64,000 nt of DNA from Drosophila persimilis (Eukaryota; Arthropoda; Insecta; Diptera; Drosophilidae). Under the pieces are notes generated by a model that had not been told where the DNA came from, searched no databases, and saw only the letters and a list, made by a program, of their open reading frames with translations. Positions 39,539-50,328 of the stretch are shown one piece after another (the first letter of the stretch is position 1; each line of letters begins with the position of its first letter). Made by a program: the position numbers and the translations under genes. The stretch is taken from NCBI RefSeq assembly GCF_003286085.1, contig NW_020825327.1, positions 682,001 to 746,000 of the forward strand. The letters are read 5' to 3'.

Positions 39539-39579
39539 TAGATAAGAGTATGCGGAGCATGGACTATAGATATGTCACT
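39528..39579 (-). repeat. Errantivirus LTR 5' end fused to RNase H (unit 4/5 junction)
   Basis: About 52 bp of LTR start (AGTGACATATCTATAG...) joined directly to GAGGTATTAAGTGATC of RNase H. Identical junctions occur at 44145-44196 and 48631-48682. Confidence 0.75.
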
Positions 39580-39606
39580 CCCCCATCGTTAGATTTAAGT
39601 CTGTCC

Positions 39607-39960
39607 TCATGCGATTATCCTTGGATATAGTTCAGGTGCATCTAAAACTGTGCATGCTGGGGATTCCTCGTCTTCGTCTAAGAATATTTCTATGTGCGAG
39701 TCGGGCTTAGACTTATTGCTTTTACTTAGATTAAACAATTTGTAGCTTAATCCTATTATGATTATGACAAATAGTGGTATTAAGCTTACATGTAATACAT
39801 TATTTAATCGCGTATTTTCTATTACGATTTCTTTGGTTTGCAAATAAGACAGTGGCTTAAATTTTGTTACGTTATTTTTGATGTATATGCTTAGTGCAAA
39901 TTCTGGTATTGAGTTGGATATTAAGAATTCATTTAATTGTACACTGCAATTATGTATTTT
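39607..39960 (-). pseudogene. env: Errantivirus env, C-terminal part (unit 5)
   Basis: 78-codon membrane-anchor frame (39607-39843: FVIIIIGLSYKL, DEDEE, YPRI) plus upstream env up to IHNCSVQL, where a DINE-1/ISY repeat has inserted at a different point than in units 1-4. Confidence 0.77.
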
Positions 39961-41070
39961 TATACCCGATACTCAAAATGAGTATTGGGGTATATTAGAT
40001 TTGTGGTAAAAGTGTATGTGTGTAACGTCCAGAAGGAATCGTTTCCGACCCCATAAAGTATATATATTCTTGATCAGCATCAATAGCCGAGTCGATTGAG
40101 CCATGTCTGTCTGTCCGTCCGTCCGTCTGTCCGTCTGTCCGTCCGTCCGTCCCCTTCAGCGCCTAGTGCTTAAAGACTATAAGAGCTAGAGCAACGATGT
40201 TTTGGATCCAGACTTCTGTGATATGTCACTGCTCCAAAAATATTTCAAAACTTTGCCCCGCCCACTTCCGCCCCCACAAAGGGCGAAAATCTGTGGCATC
40301 CACAATTTCGACGATACGAGAAAACTAAAAACGCAGAATAGAAGATGACTAAATCTTCTAGAGTGCAAAATCTGAACCAGATCGTATAATTATTACAGCC
40401 AGAATCACGAAAACAATTTCACTCTTTCTCGCTCTGTCTCACTCTAACACACAGGTTTCATGGTCGGTTTTGCCAATTGCAAAATATGAGTTCAAGGATC
40501 TCAGATCCCATAAGAGCTTGAGCAACCAAATTTGGTATTCACACTCCTGTGATATCGGACCTTGACCGTTTTGTGTCAAAATTTCGCCACACCCCCTTCC
40601 GCCCCCGCAAAGGACGAAAATCTGAGGCAACCACAAATCTCAGAGACTATTAAGGCTAGAGTAACCAAATTTGGTACACACACTCCTTTTAGATCTCACT
40701 ATAAAATGTACATCTCAAAATTTCGCCCCACCCCCTTCCGCCCCCACAAAAAACGAAAATCTGTTGCATCCACAATATGGCAGATTCGAGAAAACTAAAA
40801 ACACAGAATCATAGAGAATGACCATATCTATCAGATTGCTGAGTCTGGATCAGATCAGATAATTTTTATAGCCAACAGGAACAAATCAATTTGCATTGGC
40901 TACGCAGCGCCCGACTTCACGCTCAGCCTTATTTTCTGTCTCTCTCGCACGCACTCTTTGTCGTGTCGTTTAATATTAGCGGCGTCTGCCGGAGGAAAGC
41001 CATACTGACTAAGTATCGGGTATAACTGTAGAGTTGCGGTGTCCGCAGCAACTCACAACGTTCCCCCTCG
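39961..41070. repeat. DINE-1/ISY-like repeat, copy e
   Basis: Full-length repeat, TATACCCGATACTC...GTTCCCCCTCG, with a long (GTCC)n run. It is inserted about 190 bp closer to the env 3' end than copies a and d. Confidence 0.77.
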
Positions 41071-41104
41071 TTGTTTACTATTCCTGATATACATTCGTCA
41101 TTTT
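41071..41104 (-). pseudogene. env: 34-bp env remnant between two DINE-1/ISY repeats (unit 5)
   Basis: TGTTTACTATTCCTGATATA... up to CATTTT is env sequence (the ECISG region on the minus strand) trapped between copies e and f. Confidence 0.7.
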
Positions 41105-41794
41105 TATACCCGATACTCAAAATGAGTATTCGGGTATATTAGATTTGTGGTAAAAGTGGATATGTGTAACGTCCAGAAGGAATCCTTTCCGACCCCATAA
41201 AGTATATATATTCTTGATATGAGTTCAAGGATCTCAGAACCTATAAGAGCCAGAGCAACCAAATTTGGTATCCACACTCCTGTGATATCGGACCTTGACC
41301 GCACCTTTCGCCGCACCCCCTTCCGCCCCCGCAAAGGACGAAAATCTGGGGCAACCACAAATCTCAGAGACTATTAAGGCTAGAGTAACCAAATTTCGTA
41401 CACACACTCCTTTTAGATCTCACTATAAAATGTACATCTCAAAATTTCGCCCCACCCCCTTCCGCCCCCACAAAAAACGAAAATCTGTTGCATCCACAAT
41501 ATGGCAGATTCGAGAAAACTAAAAACGCACAATCATAGAGAATGACCATATATATCCGGTTGCGGAATCTGGATCAGATCGGATAATTTTTATAGCCAAA
41601 AGCAACAAATCAATTTGCACTGGCTACGCAGCGCCCGACTTCACGCTCAGACTGATTTTCTGTCTCTCTCGCACGCACTCTTTGTCGTGTCGTTCAATAT
41701 GAGCGGCGTCTGCCGGAGGAGAGCCATACTGACTAAGTATCGGGTATAAATGTAGAGTTGCGGTGTACGCAACAACTCACAACGTTTCCCCTCG
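41105..41794. repeat. DINE-1/ISY-like repeat, copy f (internal deletion)
   Basis: Starts and ends like the full repeat but jumps from TATTCTTGAT to ATGAGTTCAAGG, losing about 400 bp including the (GTCC)n run. Unit 6 has the identical deletion at 45583-46272. Confidence 0.77.
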
Positions 41795-42573
41795 TTTATC
41801 TTTCGTTTTGATTATTTCTCATATACCTCGTTTTCTAGAACGTAATAATTGTTTTGCGTTAGGTCAGTGAGAACGTTATTGTCTTCATCTGGATATGGGA
41901 CAATTTTAAGTATAGTATAGGAATCTTTCTGATCTCTCGTGGGATGTTGGAAATTATTAGTATTTCGTTAGTGTCTGTAGATTGTGTATTTCAACCAGGT
42001 AGATGTTTTGATATTTAATAATTTCTCTGAATCTATGTGTTTCAGGTAATCCTGCCTTAATAATTTTGGATTAAAAATCCCTAATCTTGTTACCTGCATG
42101 CCTAATTCAATATCCTCTATGTATTCCGTAAAATGTTGAAGGTTAAATATTAATATTTCTAGTTGCTTATTTCTATCATTATCCTTGTTTAATTTATTGA
42201 CAACTTCTATGCCAGAATTTACTGCTTGAATTACTAAGTTTAATTCGTTAGCTTGAAGACTGTGGCTAGCCAGATTGTCTATTTTCCCTTCTAATTCGAC
42301 TTTATCATCTTCATCTAACGTTCCAAATAGATATTTATATATTGTGCCTACTGCATTTATAAGGAATCTTTTGTTTCTTTTGGCTATTTTTATGCCGTTG
42401 AATTCACGTTGCAATTTCTCGACTAAATATTGAACTTGGATTTCGTTATTAAATTGGGTTGCCTGTTCTAGTAAACTCTGATATGTTTCATCTGTTCTTG
42501 TTATATTAATTGTTAAATAATGATATTCAAATGGGTATGTTAATGGTATTTTTTTAGAATATGAGATATGCAT
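41795..42573 (-). pseudogene. env: Errantivirus env, N-terminal part (unit 5), longest open version
   Basis: The open frame 41968-42573 (201 codons) runs from KKIPLTYPFEYHYL to the furin-type RNKR, the following hydrophobic stretch, FGTLDEDD and a helical region. It is open further upstream than in other units because 5 bp that create a stop elsewhere are missing at about 42530. It is still out of frame with its signal peptide (in the pol frame) and stops before the repeat at 41794. Confidence 0.75.
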
Positions 42574-44155
42574 TCCTTGAGTTGATGGGATCTATCTCTA
42601 TATTCTGTCCGGTAGACTGTAGGACGGTGAACATTAGGAAGATTATAATCTTAATCATGTTGTAGCTCCAGATTCCCAGTGATCTATTCGGGTACTTTGC
42701 AATTATCATATTTACTTTTATTAGATTTTTTCTTTTGAGTTTAATTTTATACTGGGTGATTTTCCTCCCTCTATTTTTCTCTTCAAAGTGCTTTTCGTCT
42801 ACCTGCCTAATTTCCCCTGTTCTTTTGAACGAATTGGCTATTTTTGTTTTAACTAGGGGTGCACTCTTGTAGCGTGTGTCTACTTCAAAGTCGATTCTAT
42901 CGTTATTCAAATGATTGATCTTCCTAACTTTATTCAGTTGGGTGTTATAATCTGGTAGTCCGGCGTACAGGAAGATATTATGAACCGTTTTATGGTTATA
43001 AATGTATAGAATTAACTCGAATTTTGTGAGCTTGTTCTCTATGTTATCCTCGCTTGAAATAATTCTTAATTTTTCATTGATCGTTTTATGTAGCCGTTCT
43101 ACATCAGAAACTCCGTTTTTACTGGTAGTGATTTCGATTTTCACATTTTCCGCATTCAACCATTCTTGCAATGCTGCGCACATAAAAGCTGAATCTTTGT
43201 CGGCTTTAATTCCCTGTGGCTTGCCCATTTCGTTAAAGACTTTTATGATGGCTCTCTTTTTTTCTAACCAGTCACGACTCTTAACTTCTACAAGGGTAGC
43301 GAATTTAAAATATACATCGATGGATGATAGGATTTGTTGATTGCCTACCAAATAGAAATCCATGACATACTTTTCTCTGATATTTTGTATTTCAGGGGTG
43401 ATTTCGAAGGTTAGATTGGTGTTACGATGCTCTGTTTTAGCAACGTTGCACGTAGGACATTTATTGATGATATTTTGGATTAACTTTTGATTATCGGGGT
43501 AGTAGAATTTTCCTTTAAACCAATTAGTGGTCTTTTCGATACCTGGGTGAAGTAGCTCTTTATGATTCTTCAATATTTGTTCCTTGAATTCGGAGTAGTT
43601 CGGAATATCTATGAGTTTGGTACTGGATTTAATCAGTTTAGTCAAGTGATTTGGACTGATTATCTCCAGGAATGCCCTTTGGAACAGTGGGAAGTCTACT
43701 TCATTACGGAAATATAGTGCACTCTTTTTGGTACACAAATATTCCTTTATTATATTTTTCGCTAATGACTCTGTCATTTCAGTATATGTGATTTTTATCA
43801 GTATCTTGTGGAAATAGTGGGATGTTTCTACCTTATCCTCATTACCTTTAATCAGTTCTATTTGCCTATTATAGTAACTGATTGGTCGCTCTGTAAGTGG
43901 AATATAATTTGTATTATCTTCTTGCGCGCTATGGACCGTTGCACAATCACTATTAATGGTTTCCCCGAGTAGGTTTTCGTTAATCTTTACTCTTGATAGC
44001 GCATCGGCTACATAGTTCTCCTTTTCTGGTAAATATTTTATTTTGAAGTCAAATTCATTTAATTTGATCTTCATATGTAGCTTCATATTTGGTTCCTTGA
44101 GGTTATTCAAACAAATCAAGGGTTTATGATCACTTAATACCTCAATAATAGACAA
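42554..44155 (-). CDS. pol: Errantivirus pol, RNase H end plus integrase (unit 5)
   Basis: 533 codons, almost identical to 37937-39538 (differences include LKEP for LKEL and PNRS for PKRS near the end). Same domain order: RNase H end, H-H-C-C, DDE integrase, basic tail, env signal sequence. It starts at the same LTR/RNase H fusion. Confidence 0.87.
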   Translation of the reverse strand: MSIIEVLSDHKPLICLNNLKEPNMKLHMKIKLNEFDFKIKYLPEKENYVADALSRVKINENLLGETINSDCATVHSAQEDNTNYIPLTERPISYYNRQIELIKGNEDKVETSHYFHKILIKITYTEMTESLAKNIIKEYLCTKKSALYFRNEVDFPLFQRAFLEIISPNHLTKLIKSSTKLIDIPNYSEFKEQILKNHKELLHPGIEKTTNWFKGKFYYPDNQKLIQNIINKCPTCNVAKTEHRNTNLTFEITPEIQNIREKYVMDFYLVGNQQILSSIDVYFKFATLVEVKSRDWLEKKRAIIKVFNEMGKPQGIKADKDSAFMCAALQEWLNAENVKIEITTSKNGVSDVERLHKTINEKLRIISSEDNIENKLTKFELILYIYNHKTVHNIFLYAGLPDYNTQLNKVRKINHLNNDRIDFEVDTRYKSAPLVKTKIANSFKRTGEIRQVDEKHFEEKNRGRKITQYKIKLKRKNLIKVNMIIAKYPNRSLGIWSYNMIKIIIFLMFTVLQSTGQNIEIDPINSRNAYLIF

Positions 44156-44196
44156 TAGATAAGAGTATGCGGAGCATGGACTATAGATATGTCACT
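44145..44196 (-). repeat. Errantivirus LTR 5' end fused to RNase H (unit 5/6 junction)
   Basis: Same 52-bp LTR piece and same fusion point as at 39528. Confidence 0.75.
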
Positions 44197-44223
44197 CCCC
44201 CATCGTTAGATTTAAGTCTGTCC

Positions 44224-44577
44224 TCATGCGATTATCCTTGGATATAGTTCAGGTGCATCTAAAACTGTGCATGCTGGGGATTCCTCGTCTTCGTCTAAGA
44301 ATATTTCTATGTGCGAGTCGGGCTTAGACTTATTGCTTTTACTTAGATTAAACAATTTGTAGCTTAATCCTATTATGATTATGACAAATAGTGGTATTAA
44401 GCTTACATGTAATACATTATTTAATCGCGTATTTTCTATTACGATTTCTTTGGTTTGCAAATAAGACAGTGGTTTAAATTTTGTTACGTTATTTTTGATG
44501 TATATGCTTTGTGCAAATTCTGGTATTGAGTTGGATATTAAGAATTCATTTAATTGTACACTGCAATTATGTATTTT
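44224..44577 (-). pseudogene. env: Errantivirus env, C-terminal part (unit 6)
   Basis: Membrane-anchor frame at 44224-44460 identical to unit 5; upstream env ends at the same repeat insertion point. Confidence 0.77.
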
Positions 44578-45549
44578 TATACCCGATACTCAAAATGAGT
44601 ATTGGGGTATATTAGATTTGTGGTAAAAGTGTATGTGTGCGCCTAATGCTCAAAGACTATAAGAGCAACGATGTTTTGGATCCAGACTTCTGTGATATGT
44701 CACTGCTACAAAAATATTTCAAAACTTTGCCCCGACCACTTCCGCCCCCACAAAAGGCGAAAATCTGTGGCATCCACAATTTTAAAGATATGAGAAAACC
44801 AAAAACGCAGAATCGTAGAGAATGACCATATCTTTTAGACTGCAGAATCTGAACTGGATCGTATAATTATTATAGCCAGCATCAAGAAAACAATTTCATT
44901 TTTTCTCGCCTTGTCTCTCTCTAACACACAGGTAGCATAGGCGGCTTGGCTTAGAGTAAAACATTAGCGCCTAGATCTCAGAGACTATAAAAGCTAGAGC
45001 AACCAAATTTGGTAACCACACTCCTAATATATCGGACCGAGACGAGTTTGTTTCAAAATTTCGCCACACCCCCTTCCGCCCCCGCAAATTATGCAAATCT
45101 GGGGATATTCACAAATCTCAGAGACTATTAAAGCAAGAGTAACCAAATTTGGTATCCGCACTTCTGTTAGATCTCACTATAAAACCCTTATCTCAGAATT
45201 TCGCACCACCCCCTTCCGCCCCCACAAAGGACGAAAATCTGTTGCATCCACAATATTGCAGATTCGAGAAAACTAAAAACGCACTATCATAGAGAATGAC
45301 CATATATATCCGGTTGCGGAATCTGGATCAGATCGGATAATTTTTATAGCCAAAAGCAACAAATCAATTTGCATTGGCTACGCAGCGCCCGACGTCACGC
45401 TCAGCCTTATTTTCTGTCTCTCTCGCACGCACTCTTTGTCGTGTCGTTTAATATTAGCGGCGTCTGCCGGAGGAAAGCCATACTGACTAAGTATCGGGTA
45501 TAACTGTAGAGTTGCGGTGTCCGCAGCAACTCACAACGTTCCCCCTCGT
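44578..45549. repeat. DINE-1/ISY-like repeat, copy g (5' deletion)
   Basis: Starts TATACCCGATACTC but jumps after GTATGTGTG to GCCTAATGCTCAAAG, losing the signature core and (GTCC)n. It continues to CCCCCTCG. Its middle resembles copy i (50329-51433) more than copy e, so it is a different variant. Confidence 0.75.
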
Positions 45550-45582
45550 TGTTTACTATTCCTGATATACATTCGTCATTTT
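45550..45582 (-). pseudogene. env: Env remnant between two DINE-1/ISY repeats (unit 6)
   Basis: Same short env piece as 41071-41104. Confidence 0.68.
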
Positions 45583-46272
45583 TATACCCGATACTCAAAA
45601 TGAGTATTCGGGTATATTAGATTTGTGGTAAAAGTGGATATGTGTAACGTCCAGAAGGAATCCTTTCCGACCCCATAAAGTATATATATTCTTGATATGA
45701 GTTCAAGGATCTCAGAACCTATAAGAGCCAGAGCAACCAAATTTGGTATCCACACTCCTGTGATATCGGACCTTGACCGCACCTTTCGCCGCACCCCCTT
45801 CCGCCCCCGCAAAGGACGAAAATCTGGGGCAACCACAAATCTCAGAGACTATTAAGGCTAGAGTAACCAAATTTGGTACACACACTCCTTTTAGATCTCA
45901 CTATAAAATGTACATCTCAAAATTTCGCCCCACCCCCTTCCGCCCCCACAAAAAACGAAAATCTGTTGCATCCACAATATGGCAGATTCGAGAAAACTAA
46001 AAACGCACAATCATAGAGAATGACCATATATATCCGGTTGCGGAATCTGGATCAGATCGGATAATTTTTATAGCCAAAAGCAACAAATCAATTTGCACTG
46101 GCTACGCAGCGCCCGACTTCACGCTCAGACTGATTTTCTGTCTCTCTCGCACGCACTCTTTGTCGTGTCGTTCAATATGAGCGGCGTCTGCCGGAGGAGA
46201 GCCATACTGACTAAGTATCGGGTATAAATGTAGAGTTGCGGTGTACGCAACAACTCACAACGTTTCCCCTCG
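45583..46272. repeat. DINE-1/ISY-like repeat, second copy of unit 6
   Basis: Same internally deleted variant as 41105-41794. Confidence 0.77.
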
Positions 46273-47036
46273 TTTATCTTTCGTTTTGATTATTTCTCAT
46301 ATACCTCGTTTTCTAGAACGTAATAATTGTTTTGCGTTAGGTCAGTGAGAACGTTATTGTCTTCATCTGGATATGGGACAATTTTAAGTATAGTATAGGA
46401 ATCTTTCTGATCTCTCGTGGGATGTTGGAAATTATTAGTATTTCGTTAGTGTCTGTAGATTGTGTATTTCAACCAGGTAGATGTTTTGATATTTAATAAT
46501 TTCTCTGAATCTATGTGTTTCAGGTAATCCTGCCTTAATAATTTTGGATTAAAAATCCCTAATCTTGTTACCTGCATGCCTAATTCAATATCCTCTATGT
46601 ATTCCGTAAAATGTTGAAGGTTAAATATTAATATTTCTATTTGCTTATTTCTATCATTATCCTTGTTTAATTTATTGACAACTTCTATGCCAGAATTTAC
46701 TGCTTGAATTACTAAGTTTAATTCGTTAGCTTGAAGACTGTGGCTAGCCAGATTGTCTATTTTCCCTTCTAATTCGACTTTATCATCTTCATCTAACGTT
46801 CCAAATAGATATTTATATATTGTGCCTACTGCATTTATAAGGAATCTTTTGTTTCTTTTGGCTATTTTTATGCCGTTGAATTCACGTTGCAATTTCTCGA
46901 CTAAATATTGAACTTGGATTTCGTTATTAAATTGGGTTGCCTGTTCTAGTAAACTCTGATATGTTTCATCTGTTCTTGTTATATTAATTGTTAAATAATG
47001 ATATTCATAATTAATGGGTATGTTAATGGTATTTTT
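46273..47036 (-). pseudogene. env: Errantivirus env, N-terminal part (unit 6)
   Basis: Open at 46446-46892 (148 codons: RNKR cleavage motif, FGTLDEDD, helical region to a stop after YTIYRH). Downstream env similarity continues in other frames to 46273. Confidence 0.74.
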
Positions 47037-48641
47037 TTAGAATATGAGATATGCATTCCTTGAGTTGATGGGATCTATCTCTATATTCTGTCCGGTAGAC
47101 TGTAGGACGGTGAACATTAGGAAGATTATAATCTTAATCATGTTGTAGCTCCAGATTCCCAGTGATCTCTTCGGGTACTTTGCAATTATCATATTTACTT
47201 TTATTAGATTTTTTCTTTTGAGTTTAATTTTATACTGGGTGATTTTCCTCCCTCTATTTTTCTCTTCAAAGTGCTTTTCGTCTACCTGCCTAATTTCCCC
47301 TGTTCTTTTGAACGAATTGGCTATTTTTGTTTTAACTAGGGGTGCACTCTTGTAGCGTGTGTCTACTTCAAAGTCGATTCTATCGTTATTCAAATGATTG
47401 ATCTTCCTAACTTTATTCAGTTGGGTGTTATAATCTGGTAGTCCGGCGTACAGGAAGATATTATGAACCGTTTTATGGTTATAAATGTATAGAATTAACT
47501 CGAATTTTGTGAGCTTGTTCTCTATGTTATCCTCGCTTGAAATAATTCTTAATTTTTCATTGATCGTTTTATGTAGCCGTTCTACATCAGAAACTCCGTT
47601 TTTACCGGTAGTGATTTCGATTTTCACATTTTCCGCATTCAACCATTCTTGCAATGCTGCGCACATAAAGGCTGAATCTTTGTCGGCTTTAATTCCCTGT
47701 GGCTTGCCCATTTCGTTAAAGACTTTTATGATGGCTCTCTTTTTTTCTAACCAGTCACGACTCTTAACTTCTACAAGGGTAGCGAATTTAAAATATACAT
47801 CGATGGATGATAGGATTTGTTGATTGCCTACCAAATAGAAATCCATGACATACTTTTCTCTGATATTTTGTATTTCAGGGGTGATTTCGAAGGTTAGATT
47901 GGTGTTACGATGCTCTGTTTTAGCAACGTTGCACGTAGGACATTTATTGATGATATTTTGGATTAACTTTTGATAATCGGGGTAGTAGAATTTTCCTTTA
48001 AACCAATTAGTGGTCTTTTCGATACCTGGGTGAAGTAGCTCTTTATGATTCTTCAATATTTGTTCCTTGAATTCGGAGTAGTAGTTCGGAATATCTATGA
48101 GTTTGGTACTGGATTTAATCAGTTTAGTCAAGTGATTTGGACTGATTATCTCCAGGAATGCCCTTTGGAACAGTGGGAAGTCTACTTCATTACGGAAATA
48201 TAGTGCACTCTTTTTGGTACACAAATATTCCTTTATTATATTTTTCGCTAATGACTCTGTCATTTCAGTATATGTGATTTTTATCAGTATCTTGTGGAAA
48301 TAGTGGGATGTTTCTACCTTATCCTCATTACCTTTAATCAGTTCTATTTGCCTATTATAGTAACTGATTGGTCGCTCTGTAAGTGGAATATAATTTGTAT
48401 TATCTTCTTGCGCGCTATGGACCGTTGCACAATCACTATTAATGGTTTCCCCGAGTAGGTTTTCGTTAATCTTTACTCTTGATAGCGCATCGGCTACATA
48501 GTTCTCCTTTTCTGGTAAATATTTTATTTTGAAGTCAAATTCATTTAATTTGATCTTCATATGTAGCTTCATATTTAGTTCCTTGAGGTTATTCAAACAA
48601 ATCAAGGGTTTATGATCACTTAATACCTCAATAATAGACAA
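47037..48641 (-). CDS. pol: Errantivirus pol, RNase H end plus integrase (unit 6)
   Basis: 534 codons, as units 4 and 5 but with one extra Tyr (IPNYYSEF, a 3-bp TAG/CTA-type duplication at about 48082) and TTGKNG for TTSKNG. Same integrase motifs and same truncated start. Confidence 0.87.
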   Translation of the reverse strand: MSIIEVLSDHKPLICLNNLKELNMKLHMKIKLNEFDFKIKYLPEKENYVADALSRVKINENLLGETINSDCATVHSAQEDNTNYIPLTERPISYYNRQIELIKGNEDKVETSHYFHKILIKITYTEMTESLAKNIIKEYLCTKKSALYFRNEVDFPLFQRAFLEIISPNHLTKLIKSSTKLIDIPNYYSEFKEQILKNHKELLHPGIEKTTNWFKGKFYYPDYQKLIQNIINKCPTCNVAKTEHRNTNLTFEITPEIQNIREKYVMDFYLVGNQQILSSIDVYFKFATLVEVKSRDWLEKKRAIIKVFNEMGKPQGIKADKDSAFMCAALQEWLNAENVKIEITTGKNGVSDVERLHKTINEKLRIISSEDNIENKLTKFELILYIYNHKTVHNIFLYAGLPDYNTQLNKVRKINHLNNDRIDFEVDTRYKSAPLVKTKIANSFKRTGEIRQVDEKHFEEKNRGRKITQYKIKLKRKNLIKVNMIIAKYPKRSLGIWSYNMIKIIIFLMFTVLQSTGQNIEIDPINSRNAYLIF

Positions 48642-48682
48642 TAGATAAGAGTATGCGGAGCATGGACTATAGATATGTCACT
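48631..48682 (-). repeat. Errantivirus LTR 5' end fused to RNase H (unit 6/7 junction)
   Basis: Third example of the identical LTR/RNase H fusion. Confidence 0.75.
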
Positions 48683-48709
48683 CCCCCATCGTTAGATTTA
48701 AGTCTGTCC

Positions 48710-49063
48710 TCATGCGATTATCCTTGGATATAGTTCAGGTGCATCTAAAACTGTGCATGCTGGGGATTCCTCGTCTTCGTCTAAGAATATTTCTATGTGC
48801 GAGTCGGGCTTAGACTTATTGCTTTTACTTAGATTAAACAATTTGTAGCTTAATCCTATTATGATTATGACAAATAGTGGTATTAAGCTTACATGTAATA
48901 CATTATTTAATCGCGTATTTTCTATTACGATTTCTTTGGTTTGCAAATAAGACAGTGGCTTAAATTTTGTTACGTTATTTTTGATGTATATGCTTAGTGC
49001 AAATTCTGGTATTGAGTTGGATATTAAGAATTCATTTAATTGTACACTGCAATTATGTATTTT
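48710..49063 (-). pseudogene. env: Errantivirus env, C-terminal part (unit 7)
   Basis: Membrane-anchor frame at 48710-48946, identical to units 5 and 6. Upstream part matches unit 5 (TTAGTGCAAATT variant). Confidence 0.77.
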
Positions 49064-50174
49064 TATACCCGATACTCAAAATGAGTATTGGGGTATATTA
49101 GATTTGTGGTAAAAGTGTATGTGTGTAACGTCCAGAAGGAATCGTTTCCGACCCCATAAAGTATATATATTCTTGATCAGCATCAATAGCCGAGTCGATT
49201 GAGCCATGTCTGTCTGTCCGTCCGTCCGTCTGTCCGTCTGTCCGTCCGTCCGTCCCCTTCAGCGCCTAGTGCTTAAAGACTATAAGAGCTAGAGCAACGA
49301 TGTTTTGGATCCAGACTTCTGTGATATGTCACTGCTCCAAAAATATTTCAAAACTTTGCCCCGCCCACTTCCGCCCCCACAAAGGGCGAAAATCTGTGGC
49401 ATCCACAATTTCGACGATACGAGAAAACTAAAAACGCAGAATAGAAGATGACTAAATCTTCTAGAGTGCAAAATCTGAACCAGATCGTATAATTATTACA
49501 GCCAGAATCACGAAAACAATTTCACTCTTTCTCGCTCTGTCTCACTCTAACACACAGGTTTCATGGTCGGTTTTGCCAATTGCAAAATATGAGTTCAAGG
49601 ATCTCAGATCCCATAAGAGCTTGAGCAACCAAATTTGGTATTCACACTCCTGTGATATCGGACCTTGACCGTTTTGTGTCAAAATTTCGCCACACCCCCT
49701 TCCGCCCCCGCAAAGGACGAAAATCTGAGGCAACCACAAATCTCAGAGACTATTAAGGCTAGAGTAACCAAATTTGGTACACACACTCCTTTAAGATGTC
49801 ACTATAAAACGTATATCTCAGATATTCGCCCCACCCCCATCCGCCCCCACAAAGGACGAAAATCTGTTGCATCCACAATATTGCACATTCGAGAAAACTA
49901 AAAACGCAGAATCATAAATAATGACCATATCTATCAGGTTGCTGAATCTGGATCAGATCATATCATTTGTATAGCCAAAAGGAACAAATCAATTTGCAGT
50001 GGCTACGCAGCGCCCGACGTCACGCTCAGACTGATTTTCTGTCTCTCTCGCACGCACTCTTTGTCGTGTCGTTTAATATTAGCGGCGTCTGCCGGAGGAG
50101 AGCCATACTGACTTAGTATCGGGTATAACCGTAGAGTTGCGGTGTCCGCAGCAACTCACAACGTTCCCCCTCGT
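49064..50174. repeat. DINE-1/ISY-like repeat, copy h (full length)
   Basis: Same site and same long (GTCC)n run as copy e, but its right part (ACGTATATCTCAGATATTCGCC) differs from copy e, which matches the copy d type there. Confidence 0.77.
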
Positions 50175-50328
50175 TATTAATGCGTTACATTCTACTTTTA
50201 TTTCTTGGTTTAGGAAATCTTGGTTTTATATAGTTTTTGGTAATTTCCAAGTTAACAATATATTGGGTTCTATGAAACTTATTTGAAAGTTTTGGTGTGC
50301 TTTCGTGTGTGGACATTTTGTTGCTAGT
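50175..50328 (-). pseudogene. env: Env fragment between two DINE-1/ISY repeats (unit 7)
   Basis: About 154 bp of env on the minus strand (FLNQEIKVEC, TWKLPKTI region) resuming exactly where copy h interrupted it. It confirms the insertion point of that repeat type. Units 5 and 6 lack this piece. Confidence 0.74.

Noticed and set aside
40104..40160. GTCC/GTCT run as a CRISPR or satellite array
   Set aside because: It is the variable (GTCC)n microsatellite within the DINE-1/ISY repeat; the organism is eukaryotic.
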